Assembly (NCBI GenBank): GCA_037178675.1
Contig: JAYMGJ010000144.1
Span: 1 to 64,000, forward strand
Origin: Scleroderma bovista
Lineage: Eukaryota > Basidiomycota > Agaricomycetes > Boletales > Sclerodermataceae
DNA: 64,000 bases
Direction: 5' to 3'
The first letter of the stretch is position 1, and every line of letters starts with the position of its first letter. The notes beneath the pieces were generated by a model, which had not been told where the DNA came from, searched no databases, and was given only the letters and a program-made list of their open reading frames with translations. Shown here in pieces: positions 34,640 through 46,100 of the stretch. Made by a program: the position numbers and the translations under genes.

Positions 34640-36237
34640 TCAGGCTTTTATGCATGTGCTTTACCAAATTGATTGTTGCGAACAAACATAATATTGCTGC
34701 ATCTGGAATGGCTCCGATTGCCTGTGATACCAACAGTTGGTTGTCAGGCAAAAAATTTCTTCAACTGTCAACCATGTCAACTGAAGAAGAACTGTGAATC
34801 TCCATCCTTTCCTGCCTCAACAGTATCCTGGGTGACGCAGTGGTGACTACCCACCTTGTCCAAGGGGCACATTTATCTGCACAAAAAATGCAGAAACCAA
34901 GGTACTTCTTTGGCTCAGCATTTTCAGACTTGCTGAGTTTTTCAGGATGAGGGCTGAAGATTTCTGGACTGATCTCGTCAAATTGAATGAGTGACCGGGC
35001 AAGGGAGAGATCTCAGAGGCTTTTACTAGCCAGGAGTTGGCCCAATTTGCAGTGACAATTGCTGTGGCCTTTCTTAACCCCTGTGAGTTTTTTCCAGAGT
35101 TTTTTCCAATCAGCATCAAAATAAAATTGATTGGGTAATTTAGTGGCCGTGGAATGGGACTTTGATAGATTTGCCCAAGCTGTCAAAGGCAGATCTTTAT
35201 GAGCTTCCCACCAATCTCAACAGACAAGGCTGGAAATCTTTTCAAGATGGTCAAGCTGGGTGCTGTTGACAAACCAGCAACTGTAGTTGATAGGCACAGA
35301 AAGATTATTTTGTGGTATCTCCCTAACATACTGCAAACCAATCACGTGGTAGGTGTTTCTTGGCCCTGCTAGTTATCTTCAATATGTTTACCCTCCCTCC
35401 ATAGGAAAAATTCAATGATGCTGTGAGAGGCCTGAAGATGGTTCTCAAATGGGAAGGCCCTACCAAATCTCAGGCCAATTGGTGATTATGCAACTTCACC
35501 AATCCAAAAGGGGAAACAGAATTTGGCATAGGTACGTTATCTATTTCCCCTGGGACATTCACACTGGGGCACAAAGTAAGTTTGATCAATCTATGATAAT
35601 TGACATATGTGATTTATGTGATTTAATATATTAATTTGGATCAGCGACTTGTGGACCCAATTCTGCCATCTGCTTCTATGCATTTATCTCAGGTTTGTCA
35701 CTCGTGGACCTGATTCTGCAATCTGCTTCTATATGTTTACCACAGGTTGGTCGATGGCTACAGGAGTCAGAGCCAATGGAGAGGCTCGCAAATGCCATTC
35801 TAGGCATTATTCACCTTGATCTCCACCAGGCAGGCTTGGCAGCAAATGTGGCCTATAAGGACTGTACAGCATCTTGCCAGCCATCTAATTGGACTTTGGC
35901 CTATTCAGGCATGGATGTTATTGTCAACCGGATAACACCTCCACATCAGGATGCTGGTGGCGCTTCATCCTCTTATGATCTTTTAATCAGTCTAGGCAAG
36001 GGATATAAAGCGAAACTCTGTGTGACAGATATTGGGGCGCAGTTCACTTACCACCCTGGCACCCTAGTCTTTCTTTGTGGGAAGGTCTTGAAGCATTCAG
36101 TGCCAGCATGGGAGGGGGGGGAGAGAGTTGTTATTGCACACTATATGAAGGATCTTCTCCATGACAGGATGGGTTTCCCATGCCCCGATTTGCCATCTCA
36201 GACATTTTGGTGGAAGCAGTTTGGTTCTGGGCAGTAA
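34640..36237 (+). pseudogene. TET/JBP-like 2OG-Fe(II) oxygenase, catalytic core intact, 5' exons damaged
   Basis: Pieces on plus: a Cys cluster (C-X7-C-X2-C-X5-C, ~34740-34795); a helical segment (KVLLWLSIFRLAEFF, ~34900) with in-frame TGA near 34992; VVDRHRKIILWYLPNILQ (~35290) before a GTAGGT donor; an exon from 35405 with TGA at 35484-35486; and the last exon 35746-36237. The last exon holds the oxygenase core: NRITPPHQDAGG with the iron ligands His (35944-35946) and Asp (35950-35952), FLCGKVLKHSV with the distal His (36094-36096), and GGERVVIAHYMKD with the Arg that binds 2-oxoglutarate. TET/JBP enzymes oxidise 5-methylcytosine or thymine in DNA; basidiomycetes have many, often in KDZ transposons. 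I infer the same chemistry here; upstream damage makes this copy doubtful. Confidence 0.75.
35648..35745 (+). repeat. Duplicated 3' splice-site segment
   Basis: Two ~50-bp units (around TGGACC.AATTCTGC.ATCTGCTTCTAT, ending in ATCTCAG and ACCACAG) lie in tandem just before the catalytic exon, so the exon has two candidate acceptors. Confidence 0.6.
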
Positions 36238-36242
36238 TTGGG

Positions 36243-36362
36243 GCTTTTTTGACTAGTATTGATAGCCATCGCTTGTCATGGATTAGTAGTGGGTTGGATC
36301 AGGGCTTGGCAGGGGTATTGATAGCCGTTGCTTGTCATCTATTAGTAGTGGGTTAGATCAGG
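36243..36362. repeat. Two-unit tandem duplication, ~58 bp
   Basis: The segment TTGATAGCC(A/G)T(C/T)GCTTGTCAT...TTAGTAGTGGGTT(G/A)GATCAGGG occurs twice in a row, immediately downstream of the oxygenase stop. Confidence 0.7.
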
Positions 36363-36363
36363 G

Positions 36364-36822
36364 TTGTTTGATTATGAGCGTGTGAGGCTTTCAGACCAAG
36401 GGAGTTCACTGGCAATGGAATCCATAGTACTCAACATTATGTCCCAACAAATTCGAAAGGCAATAAGAAATATAGCCACCATCCATGCACCCAGTGGTCC
36501 CCACCCCAATTCCAGGTCTGCAGGCATTTATTCCTTGACTGCTATGAAGACTAGAAGGGGAAAAATGACCTACAAAGAAGTTTGCAACTGGTCCTACTAC
36601 AGAGCTTCCTCTAGTGAAGGAGAGGAAACTCCCAGAAAACAGAAGACAAAGACATCTGGGGGGGCTACTGGGGAAGGCGACATTGTCAATGAGTTTGCTC
36701 AATCTATAGATGAGGATTGCCCTGGTGGATTCCAAGGTGTCACTTCAGTTAGATGGAAAACCAAGGTCAAAGTTGTCCTTTTTCAGCCCATCTTTTCTGA
36801 CCCAATAAAAGACTCAGAATGA
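36364..36822 (+). CDS. Hypothetical protein (152 aa or less)
   Basis: An open frame 130 bp downstream of the oxygenase gene. Ser/Lys/Glu-rich, with a charged stretch (SSSEGEETPRKQKTKTSGG) that may be a nuclear signal. No domain is recognised. It could be a second gene of the same element or a chance frame; codon structure does not decide. Confidence 0.3.
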   Translation: MFDYERVRLSDQGSSLAMESIVLNIMSQQIRKAIRNIATIHAPSGPHPNSRSAGIYSLTAMKTRRGKMTYKEVCNWSYYRASSSEGEETPRKQKTKTSGGATGEGDIVNEFAQSIDEDCPGGFQGVTSVRWKTKVKVVLFQPIFSDPIKDSE

Positions 36823-36923
36823 CTTTCTCCAAGAATGGATTCCATTTTGAGCTCAGTACCTGCCAATCATGTTGGAGTTGGAAAACCCAGCCATACCAGG
36901 AAAATGTCAAGTCTGCCTACAGG

Positions 36924-37464
36924 TTCTACAAACACATCTCATGTTGGCCTGCCCCACATTTGCATCTCCTTGCTAATTTAATTTTTTGCAACCCCAGCCA
37001 GTACTGGTTCTACAAACACATCTCATGTTGCCCTGCCCACACTTGCATCTGCTTGCTAATTCTTTGTATCCCCAGCCAGTACTGGTTCTACAAGCACATC
37101 TCATGTCAGCCTGCCCCACATTTGCATCTGCTTGCTAATTCTTTGCACCCCCAGCTGGTACTGGTTCTACAAAGCACATATCATGTCAGTGTGCCCCAAA
37201 TTTGCATCCCCTTGCAGGTTTTTTGCAACCCTGGCCAGTACTAGTTCTACAGACACATCTCATGTTGGCCTGCCCCACATTTGCATCTGCTTGCTAATTC
37301 TTTGCACCTGGCTGGTACTGGTTCTACAAAACACATCTCATGTTGGCCTGCCCCACACATCTGCTTGCTAATTCTTTTTACCCCTGGCCAGTACTGGTTC
37401 TACAAACACATCTCATGTTGGCCTGCCCCCCATTTGCATCTGCTTGCTAATTCTTTGTACCCCT
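36924..37464. repeat. Minisatellite, ~78-bp unit, about 7 copies
   Basis: Units begin TTCTACAAACACATCTCATG and continue with CTGCCCCACATTTGCATC and TGCTAATTCTTTG. Units vary from about 75 to 84 bp. The array continues after a solo LTR at 37969. Long open frames across it arise from the repeat and are not genes. Confidence 0.9.
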
Positions 37465-37968
37465 TGTAGCAACAAAACTGGGGCGACAGCAACGTAGGAA
37501 CGCAAGTGTACCTTTGATAGCTAGTAGCGAGGTCTTGAAGTTGAGTTTTATGAGAGTAGCAAGTACAAGTGAGAACAGTTTTAACTGTATTGAACTGTAG
37601 TGTAAACACCGAGTTTGTTCGTTATTCTACATGGGATTCCTACAGGGTATATATACCTGTGATACATGGTCTGTGCATAGATAAGTATTAATCTTGCCTA
37701 TTTCACCATATTCCCATATGTAGTAAGTGCACTTTCCATATATGTAGTTATCTGGACATGTGCTAGTAACGTGCATCAACATGTGTTTAACATGTGTTGT
37801 GCTTCTAATAGTTCCGGCATCTTTGTGGAACCAGTCATGTGATCTACCAGTAATCCGGTTGACACTACTCCATATCACATGTAACTGTGATCTCTGGAAA
37901 TCTCCAAGATAAGATAAGATAAGATAAGATGAGATTGTACTTCATCTAATCATGCTTTCTTGTTGACA
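37465..37968 (-). mobile_element. Solo LTR inserted in the minisatellite
   Basis: A 504-bp TGTAGCAACA...TGTTGACA segment with CCCCT at 37460-37464 and 37969-37973, a 5-bp target duplication. A TATATA motif reads best on minus near 37655, and a GATAA pentamer run lies at 37906-37930. No internal coding is present. Confidence 0.85.
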
Positions 37969-37973
37969 CCCCT

Positions 37974-38605
37974 GGCCGGTATGGGTTCTACAGACACATC
38001 TCATGTTGGCCTGCCCCACATTTGCATCCCCTTGCTGGTTTTTTGCACCCCAAGCCGGTACTGGTTGTACAAAGACATCTCATGCCAGCCTGCCCCACAT
38101 TTGCATCCCCTTTCTGGTTCTTTGCAACCCCGGCTGGTACTGGTTCTACAAAACACATCTCATGTCAGTCTGCCCCCACATTCACATCTGCTTGCCAATT
38201 CTTTGTACCCGGCTGGTACTGGATCTACAAAACACATCTCATGTCGGCCTGCCCCACATTTGCATCCCCTTGCTAATTCTTTGTACCCCCAGCCAATATG
38301 GGTTCTACTGATGCATCTCATGTTGGCCTGCCCCACATTTGCATCCCCTTGCTGGTTTTTTGCACCCCAGGCCAGTACTGGTTGTACAAAGATATCTCAT
38401 GCTGGCCTCCCCACACTTGCATCCCCTTGCTGGTTCTTTGCAACCCTGGCCAGTACTGGTTCTACAAACACATCTCATGTTGGCCTGCCCCACATTTGCA
38501 TCTGCTTGCTAATTCTTTGTACCCCCGGCCAGTACTGGTTGTACAAACACATCTCATGTCAGCCTGCCCCCCATTTGCATCTGCTTGCTAATTCTTTGCA
38601 CCCAG
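37974..38605. repeat. Minisatellite, second part, about 8 copies
   Basis: This is the same ~78-bp unit as 36924-37464, continuing after the solo LTR. The last unit abuts the 5' LTR of the gypsy element at 38606. Confidence 0.9.
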
Positions 38606-40935
38606 TGTCACGCACCAAAGGTGTTTGGTACTGTGAACATGGAGAAAGTTAGCCGATGAATCAATGCAAAGAATGCACACCCAAGATCTGTTGAAAGATT
38701 GCCCCGACTTGAGGGATAGAGACAGCACTTGCTATCTCTCTCATGCAAAGTCAAGACTATCCTTATGCGAAGGATGAGTACAAGCTCGTTGTAGCCATCT
38801 ATCACACAAGAAAGACTATCCTGGTGCAAGAGATGACTGCCAACATCTAGCAGTCACCACTCATGCAAGGACCAGCCAAGAAGCAGAAGAATTCAAAGAA
38901 GATGACTGTTTTTGGTATGAGAAAGGAATGCAAGTGACTGCAGTCCAACTCCCATACCAGAGCAACCAAAGAAGAAGAAGAAACAATAGAGCAACAAAGG
39001 AGAGAGAGAAGAAATGAATTGTAGCACCCAAATGTCAACATTAGGTGCCCAGTGCCAGCATTCTGATTTTGTGAATAGCTCCGCCGTTTCTGAAGCTATC
39101 AAGCACATGACTATATGGTCAGAAAGCCTAGACTGTGGTCTATCTGCCTGTCAAGTTCCGACATAAATCTGTTCATTTCCCACGGAGATATTTCACCCAC
39201 AATCCAGACCTCCACTCTATCACTCACTATGGAGTCCACATTTTCTCTGGAATGTTTCTCTGCTATTGCAGCAGACCTCAACTATGTCCTGCTCTTGAGA
39301 CAGCCTCTCCCAGAGCTCCTGTGCACTGTCTGGCACATATCTTCCCAGCCTGCTCCCTTGGTCCCTCTTGTTCTTGGTCAGCATGTTCTCCTCGTCAGTC
39401 CTGCATCACACATGTACTTTGGTCGCCTCAAGTCTATCATTAGACTTGAAGATTCATACCTGGTTGTCTCTGTGTCTCCTGAGTCCTCTGCATATGGTCC
39501 TTTTGTCCCAGAGTCCTGTCACATCCATCTCCCACTGTCATTCATCTTGCTTCCCTGGACACATTGAATCCACTACTTGCAATTCTCTTCTCTGCTATCC
39601 CACAGCAAACACAAATGATACAGTGCTCTAGAACCCTTCTTAGGAACCCTTACAGAGTACAGAACCTTCTCCCTACTGCTCTAGAGAAGACTGTACTTGG
39701 GGAGCACCAAATTTTCGCATTTTTGCCCTACAGAAGCTCAACCCAAGGGATTTGTGACACTCTGTGACCAGCTGTGACTCTACTTGTCATTCCAGGCCCC
39801 CTGACACTGCTCTTCTGGTTGGATCAGTTCTTCTATTATCCCCCAGCCACTCCCATCAGTGGCACTGCTTCAGAAGCTCATCTCCAGATCTAAAGTTCAA
39901 TAAATCATAGGTTATGCTTCCCTTCTTTCTGAGTCACACAGAGTCACTCTGGCTCACTCTGACTCACTCTGCTGTGCATTATTCATCCCCTCTTGGCATT
40001 ACTAATCTCCATTACTCCCCTTATCAATCACTTACCAATCATCCTTCAAATCATGCTTATATGCTGCTTATCAATTCATGACTCATGCCCCTATGATTCA
40101 TATGCATTATGTCATTGCATATGCTCATTTAGCTTCAATCTACTCATCCCATGCTTTCCCCCCCTCTCTTTTGGGCCCCATGCAATGACTTTTGCATATT
40201 CTTGGTTATACACCCCTTTTTACCTATGTTTTTGCTCTTTCTTTTGGCTCAGCAGCTTGTTTAGGCTCTCCCCATCGATTACTCAGCCTGATTACACTGC
40301 TTACTGATCGCTTACCAGTTCCTTACCAATCTCTTACCAAGCACTTTGTCATTTGTGCTTACTGGGCCACAGCCCCTCCTGTATATAAACCAGCAGCCAA
40401 AGGCTGCAACCCATCAATAAAGCAACCACATTCACTGTCCCTCACTGTCTATAAGCTCCCTCTCTGTCCTTGGACTTGTAGGTCACTCAGTGCTGGCCTA
40501 AAGCTCCATTATTGCTGTTTATCAGATATACTTGATATCTGATCATTTCTCTAGGCTGAAGTGCAGTCTAGCTCATCTGTCCACTCCATCCCATCACTGT
40601 CCATTGCATTCTTGAAGCAGGAGCTGTCCCCCTTGCTTCCCCCTTGCTCCATCACTGTTATATCCCCCCTATCATCAATCTATCATCACTCTTCATCCCC
40701 AGGACTCTTCCTAACTACTGTGGTAGCCTGAAGAAGAGTCAGTCCCATCCCCAGTCGCATTCATTCCCCATCAGAAGCCCTTCCCTTCCCTTCTGCACCT
40801 TGCCTGAAGGTGTGCAGCACATCCCCCTCAGGAGATTAGATACCAGATATGCAAAGGAAGACCACCACTTGCATATTGCTGTCATTTGGTGTTGGTTGTT
40901 GGTTGTTCTGACCTCTTCCCTCACTTAGGCACACA
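38606..40935 (+). mobile_element. 5' LTR (family R, copy C) of a Ty3/gypsy element
   Basis: It runs TGTCACGCACC... to ...GGCACACA, 2330 bp, unusually long. It has TATATAAA at ~40382-40389 and AATAAA at 40416-40421, so transcription should start near 40410. A primer-binding site follows 2 bp later. It is nearly identical over long stretches to 52684-54449 and more distant from copies A and B. The ~150-aa frame at 39115-39567 is present in all four copies but I regard it as LTR sequence. Confidence 0.82.
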
Positions 40936-40937
40936 TC

Positions 40938-40953
40938 TGGAGCCCACCGTGAG
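40938..40953 (+). promoter_or_regulatory. Primer-binding site of the gypsy element
   Basis: TGGAGCCCACCGTGAG is complementary to a tRNA 3' end: CCA, one discriminator base, a 7-nt acceptor strand and a 5-nt T-stem strand. It lies 2 bp after the LTR, where a minus-strand primer tRNA should anneal. The tRNA species is not identified. Confidence 0.75.
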
Positions 40954-40955
40954 GG

Positions 40956-43117
40956 GTGGTAGTATCTGGATTTGATATCCCGCTTTTGTCAATTCTGTCA
41001 ATGTCCTCATCTCTGTTGACCTCTCCATCTCCCACAACTCTATCTACCCCATCTACACTGTCCCACTGGACTCCTACATCACCTCATAACATTTCCCAAC
41101 TTGCTCTACCTCCTACATTGACAACACTTTCCTCCTCTACCCCTATTGCTATCAACATATCATCACCTATGGCTACTGTCACACCCTCTGTGCTTACTCT
41201 ACCAATCATTGGGACTAAGTCAGCCCCAGAGAAGTTCACTGGAGAGCACTCTTATGTCAAGCCCTTCATTGCCCACTATGAACGTCTTTGCACTCTTCAT
41301 CATGTCACCTCTGACACTGAGAAGGTGCAATCTATCCTTCAATACTGTTCCATCCATGTACAAGAAATCATCCAAGGCATGCCACACTACCATACTCCTA
41401 ACTTGGATGCCTTCAAGAAGGATCTCTTGAAGCACTTTGATGCTGATTTCTCCAATCAACACTTCCAAGAGACAGATCTTACGTGATTTGTCCTTGAATC
41501 CTTGGACACTCCAATCACCTCTCTTCATGACTTCAGAGCATACAACAGAGACTTAATTCACATTGGAGGATGGCTGATGAATAAAGGAAAGATATCAGAA
41601 GGAGACTATAATCGCTATTTCTGGATTGGACTACCCCACTCATTCCAATCTGATGTGGATGCTCGTCGTCTCCTCAAGGATCCCAAGCTGGATGTTTCTG
41701 TACCCTTGTTGAAGTTGCACGTGCACCCAGCATAAACCATCGACGAAGTGCGCACAAGACTGCGACCTGTATTAGTGTAGACTTAGTAATAGTCCTCTTT
41801 AGAGTAGATGTTACATGTCACACATCACATGTCACAGTCACGCGTCACACTATTTGTTGTATATAAACAGTGTTCATCGCTTATATAATAAAAACAGCTC
41901 TTAACCAGCTACCGCTACCATCTCTGGTTGTGCACTCCACCCAAACAGGTGAGTTGGAGTAGCAGTTCCTCTACGTACATAGGTATTGCTTCAACAACCC
42001 TATCCCTATGCAGATGTCTGCAAGGTAGCAGAAGAACTCCTCCACCATGACAGGTTTGACCTGGAAGAAAAGGAGTTTCTTGGAATGAAGTCACCTTTGG
42101 AACCTAGGAACAACTCATCTATCTCTGATCATTGTAACTCCAGAGATGATCTCATTCGTCCACTACTGTCTTCTCCAGATGCCAGGGTCAATCTCAGAGC
42201 TTTGGATCAGGAAAGAATAATTGCAAAGGAGAGAGATGATGTTGAGACACTTGTCCACAAGCTCTCCCGCATGTCCCTCTCTGACCCAGACTATGCCATC
42301 TACTACTTCCGTGCCATGAAGCTTGACCCTGATATTGGCAAAGTCTTCCCTCGTCCTGTCCTTCCTACTCAAGCCCCTACTTCCGCATCCACTACTGTGA
42401 CCACTCCTACTCATCCTACTCGTCCTCTTGTTCAACCTCCCATCATCTGCTATGGGTGTGGTGTAGAGGGTCATGGTCTCAACAGATGTGAAGCTGTCAA
42501 TGAGCTTGTATCAAGAGGATCACTTGCCAGGGATGAAACATGCAGAATTACTCTCCCAAATGGTCAAAGACTTTGTCAGGAATGGAGAAGAGACTATCCT
42601 GCAAGCATATGAATGTCATGCTGCTGCTGCTGCTGCTAGAGCTGCTAGCACAGTGCACTTTATTATCCATGATGAAGAAGACCTGCAAGCAAGAATCTAT
42701 GAACTTGAAGAAGAATCTCTTGTTGCCACTGTTGATCATGCTCCTAGAGTTACCAAGGAGAAAAGGAAAACTGCATTTGAAGGTGTCATCATGCCTTCTT
42801 ATGGTAAAGGCAAGGAAAAAGAGAATCAAGCCCCTGCTGCTGCTCCTGTACCTGTGCCAAAGCCAATGCCTGCATCTATTCCTATGCCAGTGCCCATCGA
42901 GGTTCATCCCTATCTCTTTGACGGTGCAAATGATGATGCTATCGATACTTCCCAGAGTTTGCATATGAGAGATGCCAATGGTGGTCTCGCTCAGCTCACT
43001 GGTCTTATTGAAAATGTTCCTTTGCTACCAAGACATGGGAAAATCTCTATGTCTCCCCTGACAATGACTCTGGGAGAGAGACTCTGGCACATATATTGTC
43101 TTTGGAGCCAACACTGA
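40956..43117 (+). pseudogene. gag: gag region of the Ty3/gypsy element
   Basis: The first part (40956-41486) has a Ser/Thr/Pro-rich start and a capsid-like domain (KFTGEHSYVKPFIAHYERL; YCSIHVQEIIQGMP). TGA at 41484-41486 interrupts; the same frame goes on to 41714, where a 267-bp insertion sits. The frame after it (41986-42580) carries a CCHC zinc knuckle, CYGCGVEGHGLNRC (~42450-42490). A frameshift near 42575 leads to an Ala- and Pro-rich segment ending near 43117. Gag packages the element RNA. It is followed directly by pol. Confidence 0.75.
41719..41985 (+). mobile_element. 267-bp solo-LTR-like insertion in gag
   Basis: It is flanked by TTGC at 41715-41718 and 41986-41989. Taking out the insert and one TTGC joins the two gag frames exactly (KL-LQQPYPYADV). 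It has TATAAA at 41862-41867 and AATAAA at 41887-41892, as in a short LTR. The ends (ACGTGC...AGGTA) are not TG...CA, so the class is uncertain. Confidence 0.7.
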
Positions 43118-43124
43118 TCATCCC

Positions 43125-46100
43125 TTGGAGATGTGTGCAATCGATGCACACTCTGCCAATCATTCTGGAACTGGACTTTTGGCTATTCATGAATCAGAAG
43201 AAAAAGCTGAAGGAGAAGAGGCATCCTCTGTCTCACCTCATCCATCACCTCCTGATTTGCCTGCTTGTATTGCTTCACCTCCCCCATCAACTCTTGATCC
43301 ACTGTCATCACATCCTATTGCATCTTCAACTACTCCTCCTATGCCTGCTACTACTCCAAACAATCCACATCCAACTCTAGATGAAGCACTTCAGGTTGTT
43401 GCTGAGCATATTCATGCTGTTGGAGATGGTGTCCTAGAGCCACTTAACCCTGCTATTGCTTTCCTCTGTGCTCAGATTCATGAAGAAGAGCAACACTCTA
43501 TGTTTAGCTTTCTGATCCTGCTGAATGCACAACTGGAAAACTCTGACACTGAAGATCCTGCCAATCAAGCACAAGACTTCTCTGTTCCAGCCTGTGATGA
43601 AGATCCCCCTCCATATCCCAATGTCTCTTCATCTGTGAATTTTGCATCTATGGAGCCTATGATTCCTGCTCTACAAGTCTCTCCTTCAAGTCCTACTCTT
43701 CTGTTATCCCCTCAGTTGCCAGGTTGCAATGCTTTATCTCCCCCATCAACCCCCAATCCATCATCACCACCTCCTGTTCCTTCTACCACTGCTAGCACTC
43801 CCTCCAATCCTAGTCCCACTCCAGATGAAGTCCTTCAAAGCATCATTGAAGAGATTGAATTTTCTGGTGGTACTTCTGCAGCTGTTGAAGAGCACCCTGT
43901 CATTGCCTGCATTTGTGCCAGAATCCATGAGCAAGAACATCTCCCCATTGATGATCGATCAATGTTATCTGTTTGTCAAATTGTGGATCTTTCAGGCCCT
44001 TGTCTTGAAAGCTGCTATGCTCTTCCTTCTCAAGATGGTGTTGATACATTGGGAAATTGTTATCAGGACTATCTCATTCTGCATACTTCCTTGGCTGTCT
44101 CCAAAGATGAAATGACAGACACACACTCCAGTTGTGTCACTCAAATTGGAACTACCTTTACCAGATTCTATCCCCAATCAACTCCAGCTGCTGTGACTCC
44201 TGATCCAACTGATGAGATCAGTGATGATCCTGATTCTCCTCTGTTGTCCTTCACACCTATTCCATTCTGGAAGCCAAATGCAGATGTTGATTGCTCATTC
44301 ACTCCTGACTCTGCTGTTACCACTCCTCCTCTTACTCCTATGTCCTCTCTGGATGATGAAGAACAGACTACTCCTTCATCACTCCCTCCATCTTCAGAAT
44401 CCCCTGGTTCCCCTGTCTCTGGTCTTCAACTCCTTGCATTAGCTGTTACCAGTACTATTCAAGACCCTCATCCTGCCCCACTTCCTGCTATCACCTATAT
44501 CAGTGGTGAACCCTTACCCCCTGAAGCTACATCCTTTCAGACACTCCCTCCTGGTATTGATCCAGAGCAGGATCAGTCCTTTCTTGAAGATTTGTTTCTT
44601 TGATCGAGAACTTCCACATTCAATTTCACATGTGTTTTCTTTGACTGAGCCCAGCCTTCTTGGCTATTTTTGTACTTCTATTGCTGCATTGTCTACTCAC
44701 TTGGACCAAGAAGTCATAAAACTCCTATCTCCTCAGATCTTGCCTACTAGTACAATGCCTGCACTACCATCTATGCAAACTGATACTTCTCTGCTTTTGT
44801 CTGCTGATGTCCTCTATGTACAGAATTTAGCCTCATCCTCTCCATCAAATCTCCCAACCTCACCCTATCCCATTCCAGTCCGAGATGACTTAAATATTCC
44901 ATGGCTCTTTTATTCTTTTGAAGATTTTTGTTACATGTTACACTTCCAATGTGTATTCTATATAAACTCTGAGGACTCTGATGATGAATTAGGCCAATGG
45001 TGCCTTGGTGCTTACAAGTGTGTGGATTGGAAAGTCAAACCGGTTCCCAGTCACTATCCAGAAGATGCCCATGTTCATTGTCAATTCCCCGAGAATCCCC
45101 TTGATTCACTCACACCACTCACTCCCCTGCCACCTGCCTTCATTCCAACAAAGAAGCTTACCAATGAGCACCTGGCATTAATGAAACTAAACCCTGATGG
45201 TTTCCTCTGGCCAGAAGAAGAAAAACTTTTTGCACATGTCATGAAGCTTAATGAAGCAGTGCTAGCCTTTGATGAATCAGAGCACAGCAATTTTTGCTCA
45301 GACTACTTCTCCCCTTACATCATCCCAGTCCTGCCCCATGAACCATGGGAGTACCGCAACATACCTATCCCTCCTGGCATTCGTGAATGTGTTATCCAGC
45401 TGCTTAGAGACAAGATTGCAGCTGGACTCTATGAACCTGCACAGTCATCATATCACTCCAAGTGGTTCTGTGTCATGAAGAAGAATGGAAAGATCCGGAT
45501 TGTCCATGATCTGCAGCATCTCAATAAGGTTACAATCAGAGATGCTGGAGTTCCACCTATTTTGGATGACTTTGTTGAGCCATTCACTGGCCGGCAATGT
45601 TACACCATCTTTGATCTCTTTTCTGGATTTGATGCCCACCAACTGCATCCTGATAGCCGAGATCTCACCTCATTCATGACTCCCCTCAGTCTCTTATGGC
45701 ATACCACAATGCCACAAGGTTACACCAACTCGCCTTCCAAATTCCAAAATTGTACTAGTTTCATCTTACAAGATGAGATCCCCCATGTTGCCAATGTATT
45801 TATCGACAATCTTCCCATCAAAGGCCCTGTAACATGCTATGACGATGCCAATGGCAATGCCGAAACCCTGCCAGCCAACCCAGGGATTCGTTGCTTCATT
45901 TGGGAACATGCTGTAGATGTGCACCAGATTATGCACCACTTTGCGCATGCAGGCGGAACTTTTTCTGGTCCAAAGATGCAGGTCTGCTGTCCTCATGTTT
46001 TGATCCTTGGCCAAGAATGCCACCCAGACCTCCTCTTGCAACACCAAAGGATGTACGTTCTTTTCTAGGTCTCTGCAGTATTGTCCGGATCTGGATCACA

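Noticed and set aside
36924..38605. CRISPR-like array
   Set aside because: Units of 75-84 bp without unique spacers, in eukaryotic DNA; it is a minisatellite.
37960..38652. 230-aa ORF on plus
   Set aside because: It lies in the ~78-bp minisatellite and only repeats the unit; three frames are open in parallel.
44503..44640. Start of the 521-aa ORF as a true pol start
   Set aside because: The first ~45 codons overlap the end of the 43125-44603 frame and read as its shadow; the real junction is a frame change near 44600.
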